NCBI RefSeq assembly: GCF_001047675.1
Contig: NZ_CP011975.1
Coordinates: 1,776,073 to 1,840,072, forward strand
Direction: 5' to 3'
DNA length: 64,000 nucleotides
Origin: Yersinia aleksiciae
Lineage (GTDB): Bacteria; Pseudomonadota; Gammaproteobacteria; Enterobacterales; Enterobacteriaceae
Shown here piece after piece: positions 20,130 to 28,749 of the stretch (positions are counted from its first letter, which is position 1; each line of letters opens with the position of its first letter). The notes under the pieces were generated by a model that ran no database searches, was not told the origin of the DNA, and saw only the letters and a program-made list of their open reading frames with translations. A program made the position numbers and the translations under genes.

Positions 20130-20150
20130 ATACAATAGATAATATTGTAT
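20130..20150 (-). promoter_or_regulatory. Inverted repeat, candidate operator of the microcin operon
   Basis: The perfect inverted repeat ATACAATA-GATAA-TATTGTAT lies 20 bases before the immunity-gene start. It overlaps the likely promoter region of the microcin operon and looks like a dimeric repressor site. The regulator is unknown. It does not resemble a Fur box. The rest of the 20151-20446 stretch is AT-rich and holds no recognisable gene. Confidence 0.45.
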
Positions 20151-20446
20151 TTAATGCGCCTTATAACATTCATAAAGTGAATAGCGCACGGTGATGTAGC
20201 TAACTTTATCAAATGAGAACTCAACTCAACAACATTAGAATATTCCGAACCAGCCATTACGTTACCGCTAATTTATTTTTCATCCAAGTCATAATTTTAT
20301 TTATTTTTACCCTCTCATAAAAATAGCATGAATAAAATAAATGAGCATATTATTAGTATTAATAACTTAATTATAAAGCGAAGGGTTATTTAATTATGCA
20401 TTCACCATAAAAATAAGAACACCAAACCTGCATATATATCATAAAT

Positions 20447-20475
20447 TAAAAAGCCCTGACCATGAGATCAGGGCT
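20447..20475 (-). terminator. Terminator of asd
   Basis: On the minus strand AGCCCTGA pairs with TCAGGGCT across an 8-base loop and is followed by a T-rich tail. It lies about 40 bases beyond the asd stop codon. Confidence 0.85.
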
Positions 20476-20516
20476 CTATTATTATCTCTTGCTATTCGAT
20501 AACTCTGAATAGTTGA

Positions 20517-21620
20517 TTACAGCAGAATCCGCAGCATACGGCGCAGTGGTTCTGCCGCGCCCCATAGCAACTGGTCGCCGACGGTAAAGGCGGAGAGATA
20601 TTCCGGCCCCATGTTCAGTTTACGCAGGCGGCCAACAGGGGTATTCAGTGTGCCAGTGACGGCCGCAGGGGTCAGTTCACGCATACTCAGCTCGCGATCG
20701 TTCGGAATAACACGAACCCAGTCATTGTGCGTCGCCAGCAATTGCTCGATTTCCGGCAACGGCACGTCTTTTTTCAGTTTCAGAGTGAATGCCTGGCTAT
20801 GACAGCGCAGTGCGCCGATGCGGACACACAGACCATCAACTGGAATCACGCTACCGGTATTCAGAATTTTGTTCGTCTCGGCCTGACCTTTCCACTCTTC
20901 GCGACTCTGGCCGTTATCCAGCGCTTTGTCGATCCAAGGAATCAAGCTGCCAGCCAGCGGTACGCCAAAGTTATCCGTCGGCAAAGTGCCGCTGCGGGTG
21001 GCGGCAGTCACTTTACGTTCAATATCCAAAATGGCTGATGCAGGGTCCTGCAACTCTTTTGCCACACCAGCATGCAACATACCCATTTGCGTCAGCAACT
21101 CGCGCATATGACGCGCGCCGCCGCCGGATGCCGCTTGGTAAGTCGCAACAGATGCCCACTCAACCAAATTATTCGCAAACAGCCCCCCCAGAGACATCAG
21201 CATCAGGCTGACAGTACAGTTACCACCAGCAAAGGTCTTGATGCCTTTATCCAAACCCTGCTTAATGACATCGTGGTTAACTGGGTCGAGAATGATAATC
21301 GCGTCATCTTGCATGCGCAGTGAAGAAGCCGCATCAATCCAATAACCCTGCCAGCCCGCTTTACGCAGCTTTGGATAAACTTCGTTGGTATAATCCCCCC
21401 CTTGACAGGTGATAATAATATCCAATGCACTCAATGCATCAATATCAAAAGCATCCTGCAACGTGCCTTGCTGACCGGTGAATGTCGGTGCAGCCTGACC
21501 GTGTTGCGAGGTAGAGAAAAAGACTGGGCGAATGCCGTCAAAGTCGCGTTCTTCAATCATGCGTTGCATGAGGACTGAGCCGACCATACCGCGCCAGCCG
21601 ATAAAACCAACGTTTTTCAT
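20517..21620 (-). CDS. asd: Asd aspartate-semialdehyde dehydrogenase
   Basis: This 367-residue NADP enzyme reduces aspartyl phosphate to aspartate semialdehyde, the branch point to lysine, diaminopimelate, threonine and methionine. The N-terminal Rossmann motif is [17 protein letters not shown]. The catalytic cysteine is Cys135 in [11 protein letters not shown], the same number as in E. coli (367 aa). The region [13 protein letters not shown] is also conserved. It is monocistronic with its own terminator. In E. coli it lies next to glgB; here about 6.7 kb of kinase and microcin DNA separates them. Confidence 0.98.
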   Translation of the reverse strand: MKNVGFIGWRGMVGSVLMQRMIEERDFDGIRPVFFSTSQHGQAAPTFTGQQGTLQDAFDIDALSALDIIITCQGGDYTNEVYPKLRKAGWQGYWIDAASSLRMQDDAIIILDPVNHDVIKQGLDKGIKTFAGGNCTVSLMLMSLGGLFANNLVEWASVATYQAASGGGARHMRELLTQMGMLHAGVAKELQDPASAILDIERKVTAATRSGTLPTDNFGVPLAGSLIPWIDKALDNGQSREEWKGQAETNKILNTGSVIPVDGLCVRIGALRCHSQAFTLKLKKDVPLPEIEQLLATHNDWVRVIPNDRELSMRELTPAAVTGTLNTPVGRLRKLNMGPEYLSAFTVGDQLLWGAAEPLRRMLRILL

Positions 21621-21853
21621 GTTTACTGTCCTGCCTTGGAGGGTGACACTGATTAATGGAATGGCTGTCTTGTCATCTACACGTTGTAGTAGGGTATGGC
21701 AGACTGACTAAGATAGACGTCATACCACCTTACAAAATATGGACAAAGTGGCAAGTTAAATTATTCGATACCAGAATGATTCAAAGCAATCTTCCTAATA
21801 TGTGACTTTGACTGGCTGGAAACGCCAGTCGTTTTGATTATTTTGAGGTAATA

Positions 21854-22447
21854 ATGACAGAGATGATTGCAGCAACTGTGTTGCTGTTTTTGATTATGGA
21901 TCCGCTAGGAAACTTGCCGATTTTTATGTCGGTGCTCAAGCATCTGGAGCCGAAACGGCGGCGAGTGGTATTGATCCGCGAATTGCTGATCGCACTCGTA
22001 TTGATGCTGATTTTCCTGTTCGCTGGTGAGAAGATTTTGGCGTTCCTGAATCTGCGAACAGAAACCGTGTCGATATCTGGCGGTATCATTTTGTTTTTAA
22101 TCGCCATTAAGATGATTTTCCCTTCACCCGAAAGCAGCGTCACCGGGCTATCGGCTGGGGAGGAACCCTTTTTGGTACCACTGGCGATTCCCTTGGTTGC
22201 CGGTCCGTCCATTTTGGCGACACTGATGCTGTTATCGCATCAATATCCAAATCAAATCAGCCACTTAGTTCTGGCACTGATGATTGCATGGGGTCTGTCC
22301 GCTGCGATTTTATTGATGTCGAATCTGTTCCTGCGTTTGCTCGGTAGTAAAGGAGTCAGTGCGCTGGAGCGGCTGATGGGGTTGATCTTGGTGATGCTAT
22401 CGACGCAGATGTTTTTGGATGGCGTGCGAGCCTACCTGAGTAAATAA
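21854..22447 (+). CDS. yhgN: YhgN, MarC-family inner-membrane protein
   Basis: This 197-residue membrane protein of the MarC/UPF0056 family has about six hydrophobic segments across its length. It begins MTEMIAATVLLFLIMDPLGN, with the conserved DPLGNLP motif in the first helix. Family members have been called antibiotic-resistance or amino-acid export proteins, but no function is settled. A GAGGTAATA site precedes the ATG. It is divergent from asd and ends at a hairpin shared with gntK. Confidence 0.93.
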   Translation: MTEMIAATVLLFLIMDPLGNLPIFMSVLKHLEPKRRRVVLIRELLIALVLMLIFLFAGEKILAFLNLRTETVSISGGIILFLIAIKMIFPSPESSVTGLSAGEEPFLVPLAIPLVAGPSILATLMLLSHQYPNQISHLVLALMIAWGLSAAILLMSNLFLRLLGSKGVSALERLMGLILVMLSTQMFLDGVRAYLSK

Positions 22448-22469
22448 GCTCTACCCACAGATGTGATGA

Positions 22470-22501
22470 CCAAAGCGGGGCGCGCTGCCCGCTTTGGATT
22501 T
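22470..22501. terminator. Terminator between yhgN and gntK
   Basis: A perfect 10-bp stem, CCAAAGCGGG with CCCGCTTTGG around an 8-base loop, is followed by ATTTT on the plus strand. It lies between the convergent yhgN and gntK stops. Confidence 0.8.
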
Positions 22502-22527
22502 TCAGCATTTAGCGATAAGAAAGCGGT

Positions 22528-23040
22528 TCAACCCTGCCCTTCCAATGCTGACACACAGCGTCGCACCACTTCATCAATATCCGCATCAATATCCACGCAA
22601 ATCACATCCGGCTCATCTGCACCGGGTTCTTCTAGTGCTTCAAACTGACTTTTCAGTAGGTCGGTCGGCATAAAATGGCCGGACCGGGCTTTGAGTCGCG
22701 CCATGATGACGTCAAAACTGCCTTTCAGATATACAAAGACCATGCCCTGATTACCTTCCCGCAGGCGGTCGCGATAGCGGCGTTTCAGTGCTGAGCAGAC
22801 AATAATGCCAGTTTCATTTTTATGATTCAGGCTGTAGGCCGCATCACTCAGACGCTCCAGCCACGGCATACGGTCCTCATCATTGAGAGGATGCCCACTG
22901 CCCATTTTCTGAATATTGGCGCGAGGATGCAGATCGTCGCCATCAATAAATTTGGCATTAATTTGGCGGGCCACAGCTTCTCCCACCGTGGTTTTACCGC
23001 TGCCCGATACACCCATCACGATAATGCTATGTCCTGCCAT
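22528..23040 (-). CDS. gntK: GntK gluconokinase
   Basis: This 170-residue kinase phosphorylates gluconate to 6-phosphogluconate, feeding the Entner-Doudoroff and pentose phosphate routes. The P-loop GVSGSGKT is at residues 10-17, and the substrate region DGDDLHPRANIQKMGSGHPL is typical of the thermoresistant gluconokinase family. It is divergent from gntT, and the shared 276-base spacer carries GntR and CRP sites. A gene for the low-affinity transporter GntU, which follows gntK in E. coli, is absent. Confidence 0.95.
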   Translation of the reverse strand: MAGHSIIVMGVSGSGKTTVGEAVARQINAKFIDGDDLHPRANIQKMGSGHPLNDEDRMPWLERLSDAAYSLNHKNETGIIVCSALKRRYRDRLREGNQGMVFVYLKGSFDVIMARLKARSGHFMPTDLLKSQFEALEEPGADEPDVICVDIDADIDEVVRRCVSALEGQG

Positions 23041-23100
23041 AATTTTGATCTCTATCTCAGAATAGGAATTTTACCGCGCTCTATGGTTCCGTATTTTACC

Positions 23101-23130
23101 ATGTTACCGGTATCATGATACCGGTAACAA
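23101..23130. promoter_or_regulatory. Double GntR operator between gntK and gntT
   Basis: Two overlapping boxes, ATGTTACCGGTATCAT (23101-23116) and ATGATACCGGTAACAA (23115-23130), each contain the TACCGGTA core of GntR operators. Together they form a near-perfect 30-bp palindrome. The site lies about 60 bases before gntK and 190 before gntT, so it may control both. Confidence 0.85.
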
Positions 23131-23137
23131 ATGGAGA

Positions 23138-23153
23138 TGTGACTTTTATCACA
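23138..23153. promoter_or_regulatory. CRP-cAMP binding site
   Basis: TGTGA-CTTTTA-TCACA is a perfect match to the CRP consensus TGTGA-N6-TCACA and lies 8 bases from the GntR boxes. It suggests catabolite control of gluconate uptake, as known for gntT in E. coli. Confidence 0.85.
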
Positions 23154-23316
23154 TAGGATAGAACATCGTTATTGAACTCAATCGCACAATCGCACAGACC
23201 GAAAGGCTGGGTGTAAATAATAAAACAAGGGTCACCTTCCTTCCCCTACCACCGGTGAAGATGGCTAAAAAAGATAACTAAAACAGATATATACTTAACG
23301 TAAGTGGAGAAACACC

Positions 23317-24633
23317 ATGCCATTAGTCATTGTTGCGGTTGGCGTTGCCATGCTGCTGTTACTGATGATCCGTTTCAAGCTCAACGGATTTATCTCCCTG
23401 ATACTGGTCGCGCTGGCGGTGGGTGTCATGCAAGGAATGCCCGTCGATAAAGTCGTCAGTTCAATCAAAGCTGGGGTGGGCGGAACACTGGGCAGTCTGG
23501 CGCTGATCATGGGCTTCGGTGCCATGCTCGGTAAATTACTGGCCGACTGCGGCGGCGCTCAACGAATTGCCACCACCCTGATTGATAAATTCGGTAAAAA
23601 ACATATTCAGTGGGCCGTGGTACTGACCGGCTTCACCGTGGGTTTTGCCCTGTTCTATGAAGTCGGCTTTGTGTTGTTACTACCATTAGTATTCAGTATC
23701 GCTGCCTCAGCACGTATTCCGCTACTTTATGTGGGCGTACCAATGGCCGCCGCGCTGTCGGTGACTCACGGTTTCCTACCACCACATCCAGGCCCAACCG
23801 CCATTGCCACCATTTTCCACGCAGATATGGGTAAGACCCTGCTGTACGGGACATTACTGGCAATCCCAACGGTGATTCTGGCCGGCCCAGTATTTGCTCG
23901 TTTCCTGAAAGGGATCGATAAGCCGGTTCCTGAAGGGCTGTATAACCCGAAAACCTTCACCGACGAAGAGATGCCGAGCTTTGGTGTCAGTGTCAGTACG
24001 GCGCTGGTTCCGGTCATTTTAATGGCGCTGCGGGCAGTGGCAGAGATGATTTTGCCAAAAGGCCACCCGATTCTCTCTTATGCTGAGTTCTTTGGTGACC
24101 CAGTCATCGCCACACTGATTGCTGTGCTGATCGCAATTTTCACCTTTGGTTTAAACCGTGGCCGCTCAATGGAGTCGGTGATGGATACCGTCAGCGACTC
24201 CATTAAAATCATCGCGATGATGTTGCTGGTGATTGGCGGGGGCGGAGCTTTCAAGCAGGTTTTAGTCGACAGCGGCGTTGACCATTACATTGCTGGCATG
24301 ATGAATAGCAGCGGCTTATCACCAATTTTGATGGCATGGACCATTGCGGCGGTTCTGCGTATCGCGCTGGGTTCGGCAACAGTTGCGGCGATTACCGCAG
24401 GCGGTATCGTGGCACCTTTAATCGCCACCACCGGTGCCAGTCCTGAGCTGATGGTGATTGCCGTCGGTTCCGGCAGCGTGATTTTCTCTCACGTAAACGA
24501 TCCGGGTTTCTGGCTATTCAAGGAGTACTTCAACCTGACCATCGTCGAAACCTTTAAATCGTGGTCGGTGCTGGAAACTATTATTTCAGTCTGCGGCCTG
24601 GTCGGTTGCCTGCTGTTGTCGATGGTGATCTAG
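23317..24633 (+). CDS. gntT: GntT high-affinity gluconate:H+ symporter
   Basis: This 438-residue permease of the GntP family has about 12-14 hydrophobic segments. It is the same length as E. coli GntT and matches it far better than GntU, for example FALFYEVGFVLLLPLVF, THGFLPPHPGPTAIA and SGSVIFSHVNDPGFW. It imports gluconate for GntK. It stands at the locus where E. coli carries gntU, so gluconate uptake here uses the high-affinity type. A GTGGAGAAA site precedes the ATG. GntR and CRP sites lie upstream. Confidence 0.93.
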   Translation: MPLVIVAVGVAMLLLLMIRFKLNGFISLILVALAVGVMQGMPVDKVVSSIKAGVGGTLGSLALIMGFGAMLGKLLADCGGAQRIATTLIDKFGKKHIQWAVVLTGFTVGFALFYEVGFVLLLPLVFSIAASARIPLLYVGVPMAAALSVTHGFLPPHPGPTAIATIFHADMGKTLLYGTLLAIPTVILAGPVFARFLKGIDKPVPEGLYNPKTFTDEEMPSFGVSVSTALVPVILMALRAVAEMILPKGHPILSYAEFFGDPVIATLIAVLIAIFTFGLNRGRSMESVMDTVSDSIKIIAMMLLVIGGGGAFKQVLVDSGVDHYIAGMMNSSGLSPILMAWTIAAVLRIALGSATVAAITAGGIVAPLIATTGASPELMVIAVGSGSVIFSHVNDPGFWLFKEYFNLTIVETFKSWSVLETIISVCGLVGCLLLSMVI

Positions 24634-24659
24634 GCAATAATAGTTCAGAAAATAGTGCG

Positions 24660-25655
24660 TTAAATACTGCCGCCGGGGAGGATGGTGAAACCTACGTCAA
24701 CCATCTTGGGTGTGACCACCTCTCCGCGCAGCCGTGCCAATAAACGCTCGGCACCGATTTGCCCCATTCTTTCGCGTGGAGTCAGCACACTGGCGAGCTT
24801 CGGCACCATCGACTGCCCAATATCATGACCATGAAAACCGGCTATCGCCATATCACGAGGGATAGATAGGCCCTGACGCTGGCACTCAAATACCGCACCT
24901 ATTGCCAAGTCATCATTGGTACAGAAAATACTGTCAATCTGCGGATAACTCGACTGTGCCTCAATCAATAGCTCAGCCCCTGCAGAATAGGATGAAGATC
25001 GGCTGGTCATGACACTCATCGGCACCAAACCTGACTCACGCATCGCCTGCTCATAACCTTGCTGCTTAATCACCGTCCGCTCATCCTGACGCGCGCCAAA
25101 ATAGACCACGTACTGATGGCCTTTGGCGATAATTTGCTGCGTCATCTGCCGCGCGGCTTCAAAGTTATTAAACCCCACAGCCAAATCAATACACGGCGAA
25201 GAACAATCCATCAGCTCAATAACAGGAATGCCCGCGACCTCAATCATTTTCAATGTGCGGGCAGTATGATGGCGCTCAGAGAGAATCAGGCCATCAATAT
25301 TGTAGGAGAGTAGCGAGGTCAATCGCTGCTCCTCACGCTCTTTCTGATAGCCATAATGTGCCAACATGGTTTGGTAACCATGCGCATCCGTCACACTCTC
25401 AATACCGCGCAAAACCTCGGCAAAAACCTGATTAGTTAATGATGGCAGCAATACACCAATGGCATGACTGGTTGCATTTGAAAGGATATCGGGGGCGCGG
25501 TTGGGGATATAGCCTAGTTCATCTAGTGCCAGCGCGATTTTTTCCTGCAAGAGTGCGGAAACTTGTTCTGGATTACGCAAATAGCGGCTGACGGTCATTT
25601 TAGTGACCCCCACCATATCAGCGACATCTTGTAGCACTGGCCTTTTTTTCTTCAT
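24660..25655 (-). CDS. gntR: GntR, LacI-family gluconate repressor
   Basis: This 331-residue LacI-family repressor is equal in length to E. coli GntR. The helix-turn-helix VLQDVADMVGVTKMTVSRYL (about 7-26) and hinge are followed by a periplasmic-binding-like sensor domain for gluconate. The start MKKKRPVLQD at 25655 is chosen by homology; the frame runs open to 25691 without support. The palindromes at 23101-23130 are its predicted targets. It converges on gntT with 26 bases between the stops. Confidence 0.95.
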   Translation of the reverse strand: MKKKRPVLQDVADMVGVTKMTVSRYLRNPEQVSALLQEKIALALDELGYIPNRAPDILSNATSHAIGVLLPSLTNQVFAEVLRGIESVTDAHGYQTMLAHYGYQKEREEQRLTSLLSYNIDGLILSERHHTARTLKMIEVAGIPVIELMDCSSPCIDLAVGFNNFEAARQMTQQIIAKGHQYVVYFGARQDERTVIKQQGYEQAMRESGLVPMSVMTSRSSSYSAGAELLIEAQSSYPQIDSIFCTNDDLAIGAVFECQRQGLSIPRDMAIAGFHGHDIGQSMVPKLASVLTPRERMGQIGAERLLARLRGEVVTPKMVDVGFTILPGGSI

Positions 25656-25712
25656 TATCAATGAACTGAGGCAGAGTAAACGGGATGTCATTCTAGCAAA
25701 GAATAAGGGGAT

Positions 25713-25823
25713 ATACCCAAAGTAATTGGCGTTACAGTTAGGCAGAAAACGAGTAACAAGAGCCGAGAATAACGCTGTCGCGTCGATTAAAAAGGGTATA
25801 ACGCGATGCGCATACCCTTTATT
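25713..25823. repeat. Palindromic repeat relic containing a hairpin downstream of yhhW
   Basis: The start ATACCCAAAGTAATTGGCGT and the end AAAAGGGTAT near 25800 are termini of the same intergenic repeat family seen at 27583-27707, with an altered middle. The right part, AAGGGTATAACGC and GCGCATACCCTTT (about 25791-25821), forms a hairpin with T-rich tail on the minus strand and probably terminates yhhW transcription. Confidence 0.55.
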
Positions 25824-25838
25824 AATTAGGCAGAAAAC

Positions 25839-26534
25839 TTATACCGGTGGCAGATCAAACAACAAGATCTCACTATCTTCATCTGCATGAATAGACAGCG
25901 CTGTTTCATCCCAGATAGCGAATGCATCGCTGGCACCAGCATGGTGACCATTGATAGACACTTTACCGCGCACCACCTGTATCCAAATGCGGCGCTCTGC
26001 CTGAATCTGGTAAATCGACTGCTCTTCGCGCTTCAATGCCCAACGCCACAATGTCATGTCTTGGAACACTTTCAGCGAACCATCACGGGCATCCGGTGAC
26101 AGCACGAGCTGCCGCCCTTGTGGGATGTCGAACATCTGCTGCTCATAACGCGGCGCTAAACCTGTTTCATTTGGAATAATCCAAATTTGGTATAGGTGCA
26201 GTAGTTGATCATCCCGCCCATTATATTCTGAATGGCGGATACCGGTACCGGCACTCATAATCTGGAACTCACCAGCATGAATCTGCTCTTTGTTACCCAT
26301 ACTGTCTTGATGCTCTACAGTACCGGACAGTACATAAGTCAGGATTTCCATGTCTTTATGTGGATGGGTGCCAAATCCCTGACCTGCGTCGATAACATCT
26401 TCGTTAATCACCCTCAGCGCTGAAAAACCCATAAACTCTGGATCGTAATAATCGGCGAATGAGAAGGTATGCCAGCTATCCAGCCAACCGTGATTAGCAT
26501 GGCCGCGTTCTTCTGCTTTGCGTAAAAAAATCAT
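25839..26534 (-). CDS. yhhW: YhhW pirin-family protein (quercetin 2,3-dioxygenase type)
   Basis: This 231-residue bicupin has the pirin fold and the same length as E. coli YhhW, which shows quercetinase activity in vitro. The metal ligands of the N-terminal cupin are present: His57, His59, His101 and Glu103 (GTHPHKD and GIRHSEYN). The natural substrate is unknown. A GAGGAGAA-type site precedes the ATG. It neighbours ryhB as in E. coli, but the oxidoreductase yhhX usually found between them is missing. Confidence 0.94.
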   Translation of the reverse strand: MIFLRKAEERGHANHGWLDSWHTFSFADYYDPEFMGFSALRVINEDVIDAGQGFGTHPHKDMEILTYVLSGTVEHQDSMGNKEQIHAGEFQIMSAGTGIRHSEYNGRDDQLLHLYQIWIIPNETGLAPRYEQQMFDIPQGRQLVLSPDARDGSLKVFQDMTLWRWALKREEQSIYQIQAERRIWIQVVRGKVSINGHHAGASDAFAIWDETALSIHADEDSEILLFDLPPV

Positions 26535-26751
26535 GTTCAGTTCTCCTCAACGTTTTCTTTAGTCTAGATGTCGCTGGAGAATATGAAAGCGCAAAATACT
26601 CACTCCTCTGTTCAAAAAATTCGACTGATTAGTCAGCTGAAATACAAATGATTTGAATTTGGAGTCATTAGAGAGAGGAAACGTCGAGGTAAGTTGGGTA
26701 TGGTAGTTTGCAGACTCATGATTCACAGAGAAAATAGCTAAAAACAGCTAA

Positions 26752-26856
26752 AAAAAAGCCAGCACCCGGCTGGCTAAGTAAACACTGGAAGCAATGTGAG
26801 CAATGTCGTGCCTTCGTAATGCGAACACCTAAACTTTGGTGGTCTCATCTGAAAGC
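26752..26856 (-). ncRNA. ryhB: RyhB iron-responsive small RNA
   Basis: The minus strand carries GCACGACATTGCTCACATTG followed by CTTCCAGTGTTTACTTAGCC, almost identical to the conserved core of E. coli RyhB. It ends in the terminator AGCCAGC-CGGGT-GCTGGCT plus seven T. RyhB pairs with mRNAs of iron-using proteins through Hfq when iron is scarce. The 5' end is estimated from a TTTACA/TTATCA promoter within the Fur box and gives about 105 nt, longer than the 90-nt E. coli form. Synteny (yhhW-ryhB-yhhY) supports the call. Confidence 0.95.
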
Positions 26857-26858
26857 AC

Positions 26859-26877
26859 GACAATGATAATCATTATC
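26859..26877. promoter_or_regulatory. Fur box of ryhB
   Basis: GACAATGATAATCATTATC matches the 19-base Fur consensus at 18 positions. It overlaps the inferred -10 region of ryhB, so iron-loaded Fur would block transcription. Confidence 0.93.
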
Positions 26878-26985
26878 ACTCTCACTTGTAAAGTGTTTTT
26901 TTTAGCCAATTGCAATATTATTGAATCGAGTCAATAAACGGACTTTTTATCAGGTTATTCAAACGCTAAGAGTAAGGGTATGCTT

Positions 26986-27486
26986 ATGAAGAATGTGCAG
27001 ATACGCCACGTGGAATCCACCGACTACCAAGCCTTGCAGCAGCTATTTTCTCATCCACAGGTTTATCGCGACACGTTACAACTACCCCTACCTTCACAAG
27101 AGATGTGGGCTAAAAGGATTAAAGATTTTCCGGCAGGAGTTCATAATCTGGTGGCATGCATTGATGGAACAATTGTCGGGCAACTTACTGTTGATGCGAA
27201 TCAACGGGCACGCCGCCGTCATGTCGCTACCTTTGGTATTGCTGTTGACGCGAATTTTTGTGGGAAAGGTGTCGGCAGTGCATTGATGGCTGCCATGATA
27301 GATTTATGTGATAACTGGCTGAATATACAACGTATTGAGCTAACTGTATTTATCGATAATGCAGCAGCTATCGCGCTTTATCATAAGTTTGGGTTTGAAA
27401 TTGAAGGTACCAGTCCACGTTTTGCTTTCCGCGACGGTCAGTTTGTTGATGCTCATCATATGGGCCGGCTCAAGATACCCGCTTAA
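26986..27486 (+). CDS. yhhY: YhhY GNAT-family N-acetyltransferase
   Basis: This 166-residue GNAT acetyltransferase resembles E. coli YhhY, reported to acetylate amino acids or related antibiotics. The acetyl-CoA motif is visible as FCGKGVGSALMAAMI (Q/RxxGxG/A-like), and the C-terminal VFIDNAAAIALYHKFGFEIEG is typical. ATG 26986 lies seven bases after AAGGG and aligns with the E. coli start; an ATG two codons earlier is too close to that site. Confidence 0.92.
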   Translation: MKNVQIRHVESTDYQALQQLFSHPQVYRDTLQLPLPSQEMWAKRIKDFPAGVHNLVACIDGTIVGQLTVDANQRARRRHVATFGIAVDANFCGKGVGSALMAAMIDLCDNWLNIQRIELTVFIDNAAAIALYHKFGFEIEGTSPRFAFRDGQFVDAHHMGRLKIPA

Positions 27487-27491
27487 CCATC

Positions 27492-27524
27492 AGGGGATAG
27501 TGCGCAAGCCTATCTCTATCCCCT
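27492..27524. terminator. Hairpin after yhhY
   Basis: AGGGGATAG pairs with CTATCCCCT around a 15-base loop six bases after the yhhY stop. No clear T-run follows, so termination is uncertain. Confidence 0.4.
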
Positions 27525-27537
27525 AACAGATAATTAA

Positions 27538-27580
27538 GCGTGCAAGCCAACACATCTGCAATTTGCAAGATGACGGGTAT
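27538..27580. repeat. Half copy of the palindromic repeat
   Basis: GCGTGCAAGCCAACACATCT, then GCAATTTGCAAGATGACGGG and TAT, repeats the right arm of the neighbouring full element with a few changes. It ends two bases before that element begins, giving a tandem arrangement. Confidence 0.8.
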
Positions 27581-27582
27581 TC

Positions 27583-27707
27583 ATACCCTATAGACTTCAG
27601 AGTGCAGGAAGGCGGCAAACAAACGAATCCCGATGAGCTGACTCAAGTCAGTGATTCGGGTGAGTGAGTGCAGCCAACACACCTGCAATTTGAAAGATGA
27701 CGGGTAT
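27583..27707. repeat. Full-length Yersinia-type palindromic intergenic repeat (about 125 bp)
   Basis: The element runs from ATACCC to GGGTAT. Its imperfect terminal inverted repeats are ATACCC..GACTTCAGAGTGCAGG and CCTGCAATTTGAAAGATGAC plus GGGTAT. The centre is a smaller palindrome, CCCGATGAGCTGACTCAAGT and CAGTGATTCGGG. The pattern agrees with the miniature palindromic elements known from yersiniae (YPAL-type, from memory). It ends three bases before the iolE stop codon. Confidence 0.8.
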
Positions 27708-27709
27708 GG

Positions 27710-28606
27710 CTAAATCCCAGCAGCCTCCTTAATATAACGCCGCGCCTTCACTGCATATTCAAATGGATTAGCAATAGCGGGATCTTGCTCCGCCTCTACC
27801 ACCATCCAACCTTGATAGCCTTTTTCATCCAGTAATTTAAACACAGGTCGAAAATCAATAACGCCATCGCCGGGTACAGTGAATGTGCCCTTTTTAACGC
27901 CATCAAGGAAGCTGAGTTTTTTAGCTTTAACTTCAGCGACAACGTCATCACGAACGTCTTTCAGATGAACATGATTAATACGCGGTAAATACTTTTCTAA
28001 AATGGCTAACATGGCTTCTTGGCTGCCTTCGGAATAATAGGCATGACCCGTATCAAATAGCAGATAGACATCATCGTTAACCATGCTCATATAGCGATCT
28101 ATTTCTTCGCTAGTTTGAATACCAGTCCCCATATGATGGTGTAAACAGACTTGCATACCCTTGGTCGCTGCAATTTTAGCTAACTCGTTATAACCCTCCG
28201 CCACACGCTGCCACTCTACATCAGTAAAGTAGGGTTTCTCTTCAAAGACTGCTTTTGTTGTTCCTTGAATGCTCTTACTCTGTTCTGAGCAACCAATCAC
28301 TTTTGCCCCCATAGCATGGAGGAAGTTCATATGATTTGTGAATTCATCTATGGTCTTAGCGCGTTGATCATCAGCAAAGAAAGTACTGAACCAGGCATTA
28401 CAGATCTGTATACCTCGCAGTTCAAGCATAGGTTTCAATACGTTAGGATCTCGTGGATATTTACTGCCAACTTCACTGCCGGTGAATCCGGCCAATGCCA
28501 TCTCACTAATGCATTGTTGGAAAGTATTTTCTTTGCCTAAATCTGGCATATCGTCATTCGTCCAGCCAATAGGAGCGATTGCCAACTTCACACGATCTTT
28601 ATTCAT
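27710..28606 (-). CDS. iolE: IolE inosose dehydratase
   Basis: This 298-residue TIM-barrel enzyme dehydrates 2-keto-myo-inositol to 3D-trihydroxycyclohexane-1,2-dione, the second step of inositol breakdown. The IolE N-terminus [18 protein letters not shown] and motifs [23 protein letters not shown] and [11 protein letters not shown] (metal-binding region) are clear. The start at 28606 has a GCGAGG site; a longer frame to 28630 is unsupported. It is the last gene of iolD-iolG-iolH-iolE. Confidence 0.94.
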   Translation of the reverse strand: MNKDRVKLAIAPIGWTNDDMPDLGKENTFQQCISEMALAGFTGSEVGSKYPRDPNVLKPMLELRGIQICNAWFSTFFADDQRAKTIDEFTNHMNFLHAMGAKVIGCSEQSKSIQGTTKAVFEEKPYFTDVEWQRVAEGYNELAKIAATKGMQVCLHHHMGTGIQTSEEIDRYMSMVNDDVYLLFDTGHAYYSEGSQEAMLAILEKYLPRINHVHLKDVRDDVVAEVKAKKLSFLDGVKKGTFTVPGDGVIDFRPVFKLLDEKGYQGWMVVEAEQDPAIANPFEYAVKARRYIKEAAGI

Positions 28607-28749
28607 AATAAACCTCGCCGATACATCCAATTAATACAGATGAATACAATTAAAAGGTGATTAATTGCCGTCCTTTAATGCAAGAAATAGTCTTTATTCA
28701 AAAAGTAATAGGTCTTAATGGCGCCTAATATTCAGGCCATCAAGCGATG

